Translations under genes and position numbers: made by a program
Part shown: piece by piece, positions 8,079 through 17,103 of the stretch
Layout of the letters: each line of letters starts with the position of its first letter
Numbering within the stretch: the stretch's first letter is position 1
Notes under the pieces: generated by a model
What the model saw: the letters and a program-made list of their open reading frames with translations, nothing else
The model's database searches: none
What the model was told of the DNA's origin: nothing
Source of the DNA: Rhizobiales bacterium dw_265
GTDB taxonomy: Bacteria > Pseudomonadota > Alphaproteobacteria > Micropepsales > Micropepsaceae
Assembly: GCA_018449595.1 (NCBI GenBank)
Contig: JAAVUU010000001.1
Coordinates: forward strand, 1,054,001 to 1,118,000
Reading direction: 5' to 3'
Length of the DNA stretch: 64,000 nucleotides

Positions 8079-9671
8079 TCAGACGCGCCGGCGGCGGCCG
8101 TACAGCATGGTGATGTTGATGCGCCGGTTCTCATAACCGCCCGCGAAGCGGATCGTATCCGTCTTGTGGAACAGGTTGGAATCGAAGATCACCGCCCGGT
8201 TGGCGCGATAGGGCACGGTGACCGGCCGGGCGCCGCTTTGGGCCAGGAATTCATAGGCGGCGCTTTCATCGGCATTGAACTTGGCGAAATCCCATTCCAA
8301 CGGCGCCGCCTTGTCCCAGATCACCAGGCCGCCGCTTTGCGGATCGCGGTTGGCCGCGTCCGGCGTGATCCAGAAATTCACATTCACCGCGGCCTCGTCG
8401 GCATGGATGCCGATACCGTCCATCTCGCTGTCGTATTTGAAGGCCCAGTGATAGCGCAGCGGGTGGGCCGCGAATATCCCGGCAAAGGTATCGCGCAATT
8501 CCTCCGCCACCTGGGCCAGCAGCGGCGCGGCGAAGCCGCCTTCGGGAAAGGCGCCCAGATAGCCCTGGGGATAGGCGGTATGCCAGATGCCCGCGCCCAG
8601 GCAGTAGCGGCGCAGTTCCGCCAGCGCGTCGGCGCTCAGAAGATCGTCAATCACCACGATCCTGGGATCGGTATCGGCCCAGTCCTGCGCCGCCTTGCGC
8701 GCGTTGTGCGGATTGACCGCGCGTCCCGCGATCCGCGCACCGTCACCGGCCTGGTGCGCCGCCAGCCAGTCCTGCTGCTCGCGGTCGTGCTGCAGCTTGT
8801 GCGCCATGGCGGGGCCGGGTTTGCGCCCGCCGAAGGCCATGCGCGACGCCCGCAGGAAGGCGTCGAAACTTTCCGGCAGCCGGTTCATCTCGCTCAGCAC
8901 CTTGCCGCGATTGGCCCAGGCGGGGGCATAGTCGGGCTGGATCGCCAGGGCGGCGTCGAAACTCGCCAGCGCCTCGTCATGCCGTTCCAGTTCGCGCAGG
9001 TTGAAGCCACGATCGCTCAGCGCCGCCACCAGGCCGGGCTGCAGCGCCAGCGCCCGCTCCAGGCTTTCCAGCGCCTCGCGCGGCCGCCCCATCTCCGACA
9101 GGGTGGCGCCGCGGTTGGTCCAGGCTTCGGCCAGGTCGGGCCGCGCCGCCAGCACCGCGTCATAGTCCGCCAGCGCCGCATCGAAGCGCCGCCGCGCGCG
9201 GGCGATGTTGCCGCGCGTGTTCCGCGCTTCCAGGTCGCCGGGCCGCGCCGCCAGCACCTTGGTGACGCTGTCCAGCGCTTCGTCCAGCCGGCCCAGGCTC
9301 CACAGGATCATGCTTTCGAGATTGCGGATGGCAAGATTGCCGGGCTCGATCTCCAGCGCCTTGCGGTAGCTTTCCACGGCGTCTTCGGCGCGGCCGCCGG
9401 CACTCTGGACATTGCCCAGATTGATCCAGGCCGAGGCGACCCGCGGGTTCAGCTTCAAGGCCGCCGCGATCAGGGCGATGGCGTCATCGCTGCGGCCCTG
9501 CTGGGCGCGGATCACCCCCAGCATGTGGCGCGGCGCAAAGGCCCCCGGCTCCAGCAGCAGGATCTGCTGGTACAGCCGTTCCGCCTGGGCGAGATCGCCG
9601 CGCTGGTGCAGCGCGATGGCCTGGTCGAACAGATCCTGGGGGTGCAGGGAACTCATCGCGGCTTCATACAT
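8079..9671 (-). CDS. TPR-repeat protein with C-terminal 2-oxoglutarate/Fe(II) dioxygenase-like domain
   Basis: A 530-aa protein (525 aa if the in-frame ATG at 9656 is used). The first ~280 residues are consecutive tetratricopeptide repeats (for example ASAWINLGNVQSAGGRAEDA and AEAWTNRGATLSEMGRPREA), a protein-binding superhelix. The C-terminal ~200 residues carry a double-stranded beta-helix pattern with the iron triad His423-x-Asp425 in GIHADE and His502 in LFHKTD, then an Arg in NRRINITM that could hold 2-oxoglutarate. Such fusions hydroxylate or otherwise oxidise protein or peptide partners. There is no signal peptide, so it is likely cytoplasmic. It starts 13 bases after the CHASE2 cyclase gene and is the last gene of the TPS-CHAT cluster. 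Confidence 0.82.
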   Translation of the reverse strand: MYEAAMSSLHPQDLFDQAIALHQRGDLAQAERLYQQILLLEPGAFAPRHMLGVIRAQQGRSDDAIALIAAALKLNPRVASAWINLGNVQSAGGRAEDAVESYRKALEIEPGNLAIRNLESMILWSLGRLDEALDSVTKVLAARPGDLEARNTRGNIARARRRFDAALADYDAVLAARPDLAEAWTNRGATLSEMGRPREALESLERALALQPGLVAALSDRGFNLRELERHDEALASFDAALAIQPDYAPAWANRGKVLSEMNRLPESFDAFLRASRMAFGGRKPGPAMAHKLQHDREQQDWLAAHQAGDGARIAGRAVNPHNARKAAQDWADTDPRIVVIDDLLSADALAELRRYCLGAGIWHTAYPQGYLGAFPEGGFAAPLLAQVAEELRDTFAGIFAAHPLRYHWAFKYDSEMDGIGIHADEAAVNVNFWITPDAANRDPQSGGLVIWDKAAPLEWDFAKFNADESAAYEFLAQSGARPVTVPYRANRAVIFDSNLFHKTDTIRFAGGYENRRINITMLYGRRRRV

Positions 9672-9684
9672 ACAGGACGCCGGG

Positions 9685-11667
9685 CTACTTGTCCGTCATC
9701 TTCAGTTCGGTGCCGGTTTCGCCATTTTTCAGCCGCCCGACATGGAGCTTGACCAGATAGTCGTCATCCCCCTGCAGCGCCTCGAACAGTGAGCCGTCGC
9801 CCGCCGTCATGCCGTCATAGGCCGCCATGTATTTGCCCAGGAAGTCGGGCTTCAGCGCGTCGTCGTGCAGCGGTTCCCACAAATCCATCGCCACGGTCTT
9901 GCCCTTGACGATGGCCGAGATGATGGGACGGAAAGCGATCGTCTCGCCGCAGGCCCTTTTGGTGACGCCGCTGACGCACAGCCGGGTGCCAAAATATTTG
10001 TTGATGCCCTCCAGCCGGGCGGCGGTGTTCACCGCATCGCCCGAGGCGGTATAGGTGAAGCGGGCATGGCTGCCGAAATTGCCCACCACCGCCACCCCGG
10101 TATGGACGCCGATGCGGGTAATGCCCAAGGGCACGCCATCGGCATGCATCTTCTTGCGGTAGTCCTCGCTGAACTTGTCCATCGCCAGCATGCAGCGCAC
10201 GGCGCAGGCCTGGTGACCGGCCAGGTCCAGGGGCGCATTGAAGATGGCGAACACCGCATCGCCGATGAACTTGTCCACCATGCCGCCATGCTGCATCACC
10301 AGATTGGTCATGCCGTCGAGATAGCTGTTCAGCACCTGCGCCAGCTGCACCGCCTCGATCTTCTCCGACATGGTGGTGAAGTCGGCGATGTCCGAGAACA
10401 GGAAGGTCATCTCGCGGCGCTCGCCTTCCAACGACATGCGCGACGGGTCCTGCACCATCCGGTCCACCACCGCGGGCGAGACATAGCGCGAGAAGGCGCC
10501 CTGGATGAAGGCCTTCTGCTTGCGGGCATCGCGGCCGCCCAGCGAATCCATGGCGGCGAAGGAGGCCACCATCGCCAGCGCCGGCGACATCAGCCCCACC
10601 ATGGTATTGGTGTAGTGATACAGCGCCACCCCGCCGACCCAGAACAGCGGCAGGATCAGCACCATGCCCAGCGACCGCCACAACAGCGAGCCCGAGATCA
10701 TGCCCAGCAGCGCACCGATCATGGCCAGCCCCACGGTCACGAAATAATTCACCTGCCAGCCGGCGATGGGCGAGACCTTGTGGTGCAGCAGTTGCGACAA
10801 GGCATGGGCCTGGATCACGATGCCCGGCAACTGGCCGTCATTGCCGGAAAAGATCACCGAGAAGGGCGTGCGGTGGCGGTCCACCAGGGTCACATCCGAG
10901 CCGATCAGCACGATCTTGTCGCGGTACCAGCTATCGGGCATGAAGCCCGCCACGGTGGCGGAAATCTGCTTGAAGGGCTTGGGCTCGGAATCGGTGTCGG
11001 TCGGTTCGGGGCGGCCATGCCAGATGATCGGCACTTCCTCGTCCGCGGTCTTGATCCCGGCCTTGGCCGCCAGCGAACGCGCCAGCCCCATGATGTACTG
11101 GCCCTTGACGGTATGGCCGGGAAAGACGTCGCGGGCGGTGTCGAACTGGTCGGTGGGCAGGTTGGCAAGGGCGCGCAGGTGCAGCGGCACCATCTGGTCT
11201 TCATAGGACTTCTGGTCCGGCGTCACGATGTCGGACGACGCGATATAGCTGACATTCAACGGCGTCTTCAGGCTGCGCAGGGTCTGGGCCAGCGCCACGT
11301 CCTTGGCCTGTTCGGTGGGCTGGTCGAGCAGAAAGTCCAGCCCGATGGCCTTGGGCTGGTGCGCGCTCAACTGGGTCAGCAGCGTGGACAGGAACTGGCG
11401 GTCCACCGGCGAGCGATAGGCGAAGTTCGACAGGGTGGCTTCGTCGATCGCCACGATGACAATGTCGGGGTCCTGGGCCTCGCGCGGCGCGAACACCGAA
11501 GCGACTTCCCAGTCCTGCACGAACTGGTCGAGGCGGTTCAACACCGAGAAATTGTTGACGAACAGCAGCGAGAAGCCGCCGAAGGCCAGCGACACCACCA
11601 GGAAGATCGCGGCCGAGCGCAGCGCATTGCGCCGCTCTGCCCCTTCGCCGGAAAACAGTCTTTTCAC
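9685..11667 (-). CDS. CHASE2-domain class III adenylate/guanylate cyclase
   Basis: A 660-aa membrane sensor. The GTG at 11667 overlaps the stop of the upstream gene (GTGA), implying coupled translation. Order: one N-terminal transmembrane helix (about 14-36), an extracytoplasmic CHASE2 sensor (about 40-330, with DPDIVIVAIDEATLS), three transmembrane helices (about 335-410) and a catalytic domain. Two metal-binding aspartates are present, Asp426 in FSDIADFT and Asp470 in KFIGDAVFA, as is the YTASGDAVNTAARLE segment with the late Asn/Arg catalytic pair. The Lys-Phe-x-Gly-Asp context favours ATP, but substrate choice is not certain. It probably turns an envelope signal into cAMP within the TPS-CHAT cluster. 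Confidence 0.92.
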   Translation of the reverse strand: MKRLFSGEGAERRNALRSAAIFLVVSLAFGGFSLLFVNNFSVLNRLDQFVQDWEVASVFAPREAQDPDIVIVAIDEATLSNFAYRSPVDRQFLSTLLTQLSAHQPKAIGLDFLLDQPTEQAKDVALAQTLRSLKTPLNVSYIASSDIVTPDQKSYEDQMVPLHLRALANLPTDQFDTARDVFPGHTVKGQYIMGLARSLAAKAGIKTADEEVPIIWHGRPEPTDTDSEPKPFKQISATVAGFMPDSWYRDKIVLIGSDVTLVDRHRTPFSVIFSGNDGQLPGIVIQAHALSQLLHHKVSPIAGWQVNYFVTVGLAMIGALLGMISGSLLWRSLGMVLILPLFWVGGVALYHYTNTMVGLMSPALAMVASFAAMDSLGGRDARKQKAFIQGAFSRYVSPAVVDRMVQDPSRMSLEGERREMTFLFSDIADFTTMSEKIEAVQLAQVLNSYLDGMTNLVMQHGGMVDKFIGDAVFAIFNAPLDLAGHQACAVRCMLAMDKFSEDYRKKMHADGVPLGITRIGVHTGVAVVGNFGSHARFTYTASGDAVNTAARLEGINKYFGTRLCVSGVTKRACGETIAFRPIISAIVKGKTVAMDLWEPLHDDALKPDFLGKYMAAYDGMTAGDGSLFEALQGDDDYLVKLHVGRLKNGETGTELKMTDK

Positions 11668-12362
11668 GGGCTGGCGGTCTTGACCAGCGCCTCGGCCTGC
11701 TGCTCGCAGCGCCGGTTGGCCATCCAGCCGGCGCGCATGTCGGCATTGACCAGCGAGGCCGGAACCTGGACCAGGGTGACGGCGGATTCCGTGCCGTTGA
11801 TGGTCACGAGATAGGTATCGCCGGCGCGCATCGGCACATCGGTGGTGACGGCCAGGCGGTCCTGGCCGGCGGCCCATTCCGCCTTGGCGTTCCAGCTATG
11901 ATCCACCGGCGCCACGGCAAAGGACACCGCCGCCTTGGCGTCGGGCCGCCAGAAGGTCGGGGTGCCGTTTTCCTGGACGCAGAAATTGCCGCTGTGAGTG
12001 GCGTCCAGCACCCAGGGTTCGGGCAGCGCCGCCAGCACGGTGCCGCGGGTGACGCCGAACTCGCCGGCACGGGCGGTGCGCTGGGTGACCAGCGCCGCCA
12101 GGGTCTGGTTCAGCCCCACCCCGCCACCACCACCCGCCGAAGGCGGCTGGTTGTAGGGGCCGTCCAGCTTGAGGGTCGAGCCGGTCTCGGAGATCAGCGT
12201 GACATGCTGGCCCTGCTTGAGGGCCAGCGGCTTGGTGGAATCCAGCTGGGCGCCGGGCTTCAGCCCGATGCCGCGCGCTTCCGCCACCACCAACACGGCG
12301 GCGGCGGCCTGCTGCACCAGCATCACCGAGCCCAGAAGGGCAAACGCAAGCCTGGAAATCAT
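11664..12362 (-). CDS. Small exported protein, FecR-like in its first half, function unknown
   Basis: A 232-aa protein. The ATG at 12362 has a strong GGAG/GGGAGG site and exposes a signal peptide (MISRLAFALLG...QQAAAA). Residues ~25-75 read like a FecR-type beta module (GIGLKPGAQL...LKQGQHVTLISETG...LKLDGPY), but the match is by eye only. A Gly-rich loop separates a second half with several aromatic strands and two Cys residues (NFCVQE and NRRCEQQ) that could form a disulfide. It lies 26 bases after the CHAT gene and overlaps the CHASE2 cyclase by four bases. It may therefore feed signal to the CHASE2 sensor in the periplasm. I recognise no named family with confidence. Confidence 0.7.
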   Translation of the reverse strand: MISRLAFALLGSVMLVQQAAAAVLVVAEARGIGLKPGAQLDSTKPLALKQGQHVTLISETGSTLKLDGPYNQPPSAGGGGGVGLNQTLAALVTQRTARAGEFGVTRGTVLAALPEPWVLDATHSGNFCVQENGTPTFWRPDAKAAVSFAVAPVDHSWNAKAEWAAGQDRLAVTTDVPMRAGDTYLVTINGTESAVTLVQVPASLVNADMRAGWMANRRCEQQAEALVKTASP

Positions 12363-12388
12363 CACAGCCTCCCCTCTCCTTGTACGGA

Positions 12389-15337
12389 TCATGCCCCATC
12401 CCCGATCAGGGTAAAGGCCGCCCATTCGAAGGGATGGGACAGGTTGTCCTGGGCGATCAGGCCAAGCTGGGCCTGGCGCAGGGCCTCGGCGGCGTCATGT
12501 TTGGGGTCCTTGGCCAGGTTGGCGAAGGTGGCGGTCATCAGGGCGGTGGTGGCGGTGGACGGCACCTCCCAATGCGAGGCGATCACCGCATGGGCTCCGG
12601 CATCGAAGAAGGCATCGGCCAGGCCCTGCAGCGCGCCGCCGCCAAAACCCTTGCCGCCCGCCGCACCCGTGTTGCAGGCCGACAGCACCACCAGCCTGGC
12701 GTTGATCTTGAGGCCGGCGATCTCGCTGGCGGTCAGGAGACCATCGCTGGCGGTGGACTGGGCCTGGGCGGCCGGCGGCGACAGCACCAGGCCGGGCTGG
12801 GCCTGGCAATGCAGTTCACCCGGCAGCAAGCCATGGGTGGCGAAATACAGCACCGCATACTGGTCCAGCGGCTTGGCGCGCAGGCCGTCCTCGCTGGCGG
12901 CGGCGCCCAGCAGAATATCGTCCGGCTGGGCCCCCAGGTTGCGGCCCACCGCCTGCACCTCGGCCGCCGTGTCCGGCAGCGGCTGCAGCACCCGCAGCAG
13001 CGCCGGATCGGCGGGGCCGGCGGCGGTGCAGGCCTGGGCCAGCGCGTTCAGCGACGCGGCCTGGGTAGCGCCGTTGCCGCCGCCGACGAAAGTGGGATTG
13101 CCGATGCCCAGGAACGGCTTGGGCTGGATCGTGACCGGGGCATCGCGCAGCGACAGGAAGGCGCGCGCCGAGGGCGTTTCCGACACCGCCATGGTGCGGA
13201 TCAGCCAGGCGGCATGGACATAATCGCGCGGCTGGCCGGGGCTGGTCACCAGCAAAGAGAAAGGCAGGCTGGCCAGGTCGCCGCTGACCGCCACGGTCAG
13301 GTGATCCACGCCCTGGAGCTGCGGCGACACCGGGCCCAGCGTCTCTTTATAGATTGCAGCCGCCTGGGTCAGGCTGAATTCCGGCAGCTTGCCCAGCTTG
13401 GGCACAAAGGCGTTGCGCAGATCGGCGATGTCGCCCGCCAGATCGTCGGCATTGGTCTGGATCGGCTTGACCGTCAGCCCGTCCTGGGTGACCAGCAGCA
13501 CATAGCTGGAATGGACGCCGATCATGAAGCTGACAAAGGCTTCGCGCGGATGCAGCGCCTTCTGTATGGCATCCAGAGTCACGGGGCCGGGATCGGCCAG
13601 GCCGGCATAGGCCGGGAAATCCTTCTTCAACTTGGCGGCAAGGTCTGCGGCCCTGGCTGTCGCGGCCTCGGTCTGGGCCGTCAGCAGGGCTTCGCGCTTG
13701 GCGTCATGTTGATCGCTGCTCTTGGCGTGTTCCGCCGCCAGCGCCATGCGCAGTTCGTCGCGCTCGCGCGCGGCATCGTCGGCGGCGCGCACTTGCGCCG
13801 CCAAAGCCGGAGTGTCGGCGGCGCGGCGCGCCGCCATGCGGGCGATGGTCTGGCCGGTGACGCCATTGTCCACGATCTGGCTGGCGGCGAACATTTCGGC
13901 TTCCAGCCGCGCCTTGTCGGGACCGCCCAAGGAAGCATTGGCCGCCGCCAGGAAAGGAATGATCTGGTCCGTCGCCACTTGCGAGCGCGCCGGCGCATCC
14001 TTGGCCAGCAGGGTGAAGGCCTCGCGATAAGCGGCGATGGACGGCGCATAAACCTGTTCATCGGCATAGAAGCGGCCCAGCCGCAGCTGCGCCTGGATGG
14101 TCGGCCCGGTATCACCATACAGCTTCTTGTCCATCGCCAGGGCGTCGAGGAAATTGCGCTCGGCCGGGGTGACGCGGCCCTGCTTGTCGTTGATGTCGCC
14201 CATCAGGGACACGATGTCGGCGCGCCAGGCCAGCGGCAGGTCGGGATGGGCGGTGATGATGTAAAGCGCGCGTTCGGCGTCCGCCTGGGCACCGGGGATG
14301 TTGTCGACGCGCAGTTCCAGCGCCGCCTGCACCCGCAGGGCATGGGCCAGTTCGCCGTCCAGCAGGGTGGAGACCACCGGCGGATTGCCGTTCATGTCCA
14401 GCCCGCCGTTGCGCACCGCATCCACCGCGGCTTGGCGGGCGGCGGTATCGCGGCGGGCAAAGACCAGGGCTTCCTCATAGTGACGCTGGTTGGCGGTATC
14501 CAGGGCGCGATAGGAGGCCAGCCGGGCGCGGATTTCCGGGCTGGGCGCGGCCTCGATGATCGGGGTGGCGCGGCGGAACAGGGCGGCGGCCTCGTCGAAG
14601 CGCTGCTGGTTGGAAACCTGCAGCGCCAGTTCCAGCAAGGTCGCGCCCACGGCGTTGGAGTCGGGCCCGAACAGCCGGGTCTCGATATCCAGGGCGTCGC
14701 GATAGGCCTGTTCGGAGGCGGGATAATTGCCGCGCGCGGCGGCGCGGCTGCCCGCCGCCATCAATTGCAGATAGCCGGTGTAATCGGCGGTCGCGGCGTT
14801 CAGTTCCTTGGCGGAAAAGCCGGACTTCACCGCCGCGCCGGCCAGCGCCGCGCCCGAGACCGGGGCGCCCGAGCGATTGGCGATCGCGCTTGCCAGCACA
14901 TCGATCATGCCCGGCAGGCCGTCGGCCAGGAACAGCGCATCCGGGCGGACGGAGGCCAGCACGACATGCGGCGTGGCCCCGGCATTGCACGAGAACAGAA
15001 GCGTGTCAGCGTCCAGGCTCTTGCCCGCGTCGCAGCGCAGGCCCGCGGCGGTGCCGTTGCCCGGCAGACCGCGAATGGCCGCGGCCACGGCGCCGCGCCT
15101 GGCCGGCTCGGCGGCCGCCAGCGGCACGCCCAACCCGATGCGATGGACGCCGCCGGAACTGACGCCGGATTTGCCACACAGAATCTCCTGCCCACCGTCG
15201 CCGCCCAGGCTGCAACTCTCGCCCGCCATGTTGGCGCCCAGGTCGCCCGGCGCCGCCATCACGGGGGCCATGCCCAGGAGAACCAGGGCGATGCCGCCCA
15301 GCAGCGAAACAGAGACATTGCGCAGCGACTGTCGCAT
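12389..15337 (-). CDS. Exported TPR-CHAT caspase-like peptidase
   Basis: A 982-aa protein. Its ATG (15337) shares one base with the stop of the TpsB gene (TGATG). A signal peptide (MRQSLRNVSVSLLGG...PVMAA) sends it out of the cytoplasm. Residues ~170-480 hold TPR-type helices (for example ARGNYPASEQAYRDALDIE). The last ~330 residues are a CHAT domain with the caspase-like dyad His835 (YFATHG) and Cys888 (LSACNTG), 53 residues apart and both in canonical context, so it is probably an active cysteine peptidase. CHAT proteins are proteases activated by signals or partners. Being secreted and in the same operon as TPS exoproteins, it may process or respond to them. Confidence 0.9.
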   Translation of the reverse strand: MRQSLRNVSVSLLGGIALVLLGMAPVMAAPGDLGANMAGESCSLGGDGGQEILCGKSGVSSGGVHRIGLGVPLAAAEPARRGAVAAAIRGLPGNGTAAGLRCDAGKSLDADTLLFSCNAGATPHVVLASVRPDALFLADGLPGMIDVLASAIANRSGAPVSGAALAGAAVKSGFSAKELNAATADYTGYLQLMAAGSRAAARGNYPASEQAYRDALDIETRLFGPDSNAVGATLLELALQVSNQQRFDEAAALFRRATPIIEAAPSPEIRARLASYRALDTANQRHYEEALVFARRDTAARQAAVDAVRNGGLDMNGNPPVVSTLLDGELAHALRVQAALELRVDNIPGAQADAERALYIITAHPDLPLAWRADIVSLMGDINDKQGRVTPAERNFLDALAMDKKLYGDTGPTIQAQLRLGRFYADEQVYAPSIAAYREAFTLLAKDAPARSQVATDQIIPFLAAANASLGGPDKARLEAEMFAASQIVDNGVTGQTIARMAARRAADTPALAAQVRAADDAARERDELRMALAAEHAKSSDQHDAKREALLTAQTEAATARAADLAAKLKKDFPAYAGLADPGPVTLDAIQKALHPREAFVSFMIGVHSSYVLLVTQDGLTVKPIQTNADDLAGDIADLRNAFVPKLGKLPEFSLTQAAAIYKETLGPVSPQLQGVDHLTVAVSGDLASLPFSLLVTSPGQPRDYVHAAWLIRTMAVSETPSARAFLSLRDAPVTIQPKPFLGIGNPTFVGGGNGATQAASLNALAQACTAAGPADPALLRVLQPLPDTAAEVQAVGRNLGAQPDDILLGAAASEDGLRAKPLDQYAVLYFATHGLLPGELHCQAQPGLVLSPPAAQAQSTASDGLLTASEIAGLKINARLVVLSACNTGAAGGKGFGGGALQGLADAFFDAGAHAVIASHWEVPSTATTALMTATFANLAKDPKHDAAEALRQAQLGLIAQDNLSHPFEWAAFTLIGDGA

Positions 15338-17067
15338 CAGAACCTCACGCCGCCGGTGATGAAGAATTTGGTGGCCGTCCGGCCGACATCGCTGCCGGTG
15401 ACGCCCTTCAGGGTCTGGCCCACTTCCAGGCCCAGCGAGGCATTGCGCGGCAGGCTGAGCCTGACGCCGCCGCCGACCGAGCCGATGGACTGGTCCTGCA
15501 GCGCGGGGTCCAGCGCCGCGCCGCGCTGGATGTACCAGGTCTGGCCGCCGTCGAGATAAACATAAGGCTGCAGCGCTAGCAGATAGGCGTTGGCATACGG
15601 CGCGTCCCAGCGCAGTTCGGCCGAACCGCCGATGCCATGGTCGCCGGTGATGGCGCCCGGATCGTAGCCGCGCCCGATGCCGATGCCGCCGAACGAGACA
15701 AGCTCGCCATTGATCAGCGGCGACATGGAGAACTGGCCCTGCCCCGTCAGCACCACCGACAGGCTGGCGGGCAGCGGCGCGCTGTAGCGCAACAGGCCGG
15801 TGAATTTGGTGAAGTCGGTATAGCCGCCCTTGCGCGACAGTTCGCTGGAGCCGTTGGCGGTGGCCCCCAGCCCGGGAATGCCCTGGGCGATGCCGGCCGT
15901 GGCCAGCCAGGAACCGCCCAGCCAGTTGGAATAAAGATAGGTGGCGCTGGCATCCAGCACTCGCCACTGGTCATGGCTGACGCGGGTGGACAGCACGTCG
16001 ATGTCGGCATTCTGCACCGTGAAGCCGCCATCGAACTGCAGCGACTGGGCGCGGGTGCGGATCGCCGGCCAGGTGATGCGGGGGCCCACCGCATAGCTGT
16101 CGGTGACGACGCCGAAGGCCGACAGGGTCGAGCCGGGCTCGCCATGGGTGATGGTGCCCAGCACGCTGCCGATCACGCCGTCATCGCCGATGGGGCGGCG
16201 ATAGCGCAACTGGCCGGCGATCTGTTCGCTGGCGTCGGGCGAGGTGGTCAGCACCGCGCCGATCTGGTCGGCGGCGTCGAACACGCCATTGACCTCGGCA
16301 TCGGCATTGAGGGTCCACAGGCCCGAATAGCGAGAACCGCGATTGTCGAAGCCAAGTCCGCCGGTATAGCGCGGCTGGTCCAGCGTCACCACCAGGTCGG
16401 AGGCGCCTGGAATATCCTCGGACGGCTTGAGCACACCCGCGGCGACCACGCCGGGCAGGTCGTTGGACAGCAGCAGGCCCCGCTCCATGGTGGTCAGCGG
16501 CAGCGGCGCGGTGTCCAGGCTGTGGGAAAGATAGCCCTTGACCTGGTCCTGGGTGGCGGGGGTGCCGCCTTCGACCGTGACATGGGCGATCTTGCCTTCC
16601 ACCACATTGATGGTGAAGACGCCGTCGCGCACCCGCTGCGGCGGCACATAGGCGCGCACCAGGATATAGCCATGGTCGCGATAGGCCTTTTCGATGGCGT
16701 CGGCGATATCGAGAATGTCGTTGAGCTTGATCTGCTTGCCGATCAGCCCGGCATAGAGCGGGCGGAAGCTGTCCGCCGGCAGGGTCCTGGCCCCCTCGAT
16801 CTTCAGATCCTTGAGGGTGAACGCGACCTGGTCCACCGAACGGCCGATGGGGGAACGCTGCGGCGCTTCGATGCTGAAATCGAAATCGGGCTGGGTCGGC
16901 ACTTCGGGCGCGGGGCGGTCGCGGCCCGGCTGCACCGCGCCGGGCAGTTGCAAGCCGCGCGGCAGCTGCGCCTGCGCCCAGGCGGCCGGGGACGCCGCGC
17001 ACAGAAGCGCGGCCGTCCCCGTCAAAGCGGCGCACCGCGCCCAGCGTTTGTTCTGCAACCGTGTCAT
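15337..17067 (-). CDS. ShlB/FhaC/HecB-type TpsB outer membrane transporter
   Basis: A 576-aa Omp85-family transporter that exports TpsA exoproteins across the outer membrane. A signal peptide (residues 1-32, ending in AWAQ) is followed by a short Pro-rich linker and two POTRA domains (about 75-215: VDQVAFTLKDLKIEGARTL and GYILVRAYVPPQRV are typical). The rest is a 16-strand-type barrel ending in KFFITGGVRF. The loop-6 signature appears as GIGRGYDPG, close to the family VRGY motif. It begins 36 bases after tpsA1 and overlaps the CHAT gene by one base. It is the only TpsB in the window, so both TpsA proteins probably use it. Confidence 0.93.
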   Translation of the reverse strand: MTRLQNKRWARCAALTGTAALLCAASPAAWAQAQLPRGLQLPGAVQPGRDRPAPEVPTQPDFDFSIEAPQRSPIGRSVDQVAFTLKDLKIEGARTLPADSFRPLYAGLIGKQIKLNDILDIADAIEKAYRDHGYILVRAYVPPQRVRDGVFTINVVEGKIAHVTVEGGTPATQDQVKGYLSHSLDTAPLPLTTMERGLLLSNDLPGVVAAGVLKPSEDIPGASDLVVTLDQPRYTGGLGFDNRGSRYSGLWTLNADAEVNGVFDAADQIGAVLTTSPDASEQIAGQLRYRRPIGDDGVIGSVLGTITHGEPGSTLSAFGVVTDSYAVGPRITWPAIRTRAQSLQFDGGFTVQNADIDVLSTRVSHDQWRVLDASATYLYSNWLGGSWLATAGIAQGIPGLGATANGSSELSRKGGYTDFTKFTGLLRYSAPLPASLSVVLTGQGQFSMSPLINGELVSFGGIGIGRGYDPGAITGDHGIGGSAELRWDAPYANAYLLALQPYVYLDGGQTWYIQRGAALDPALQDQSIGSVGGGVRLSLPRNASLGLEVGQTLKGVTGSDVGRTATKFFITGGVRF

Positions 17068-17103
17068 GCCCCAACCACTTTCAAGTCCGTCAACAAGTCT
17101 AAA

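Noticed and set aside
12380..15559. Very long open frame on the plus strand opposite the CHAT gene (similar ones opposite 5401-7692, 17224-22158, 31078-33594, 45932-48562 and 54223-58407)
   Set aside because: These are antisense shadows of high-GC genes: they encode Arg/Gly/Ala/His-rich sequence with no recognisable domains, while the opposite strand has clear families.
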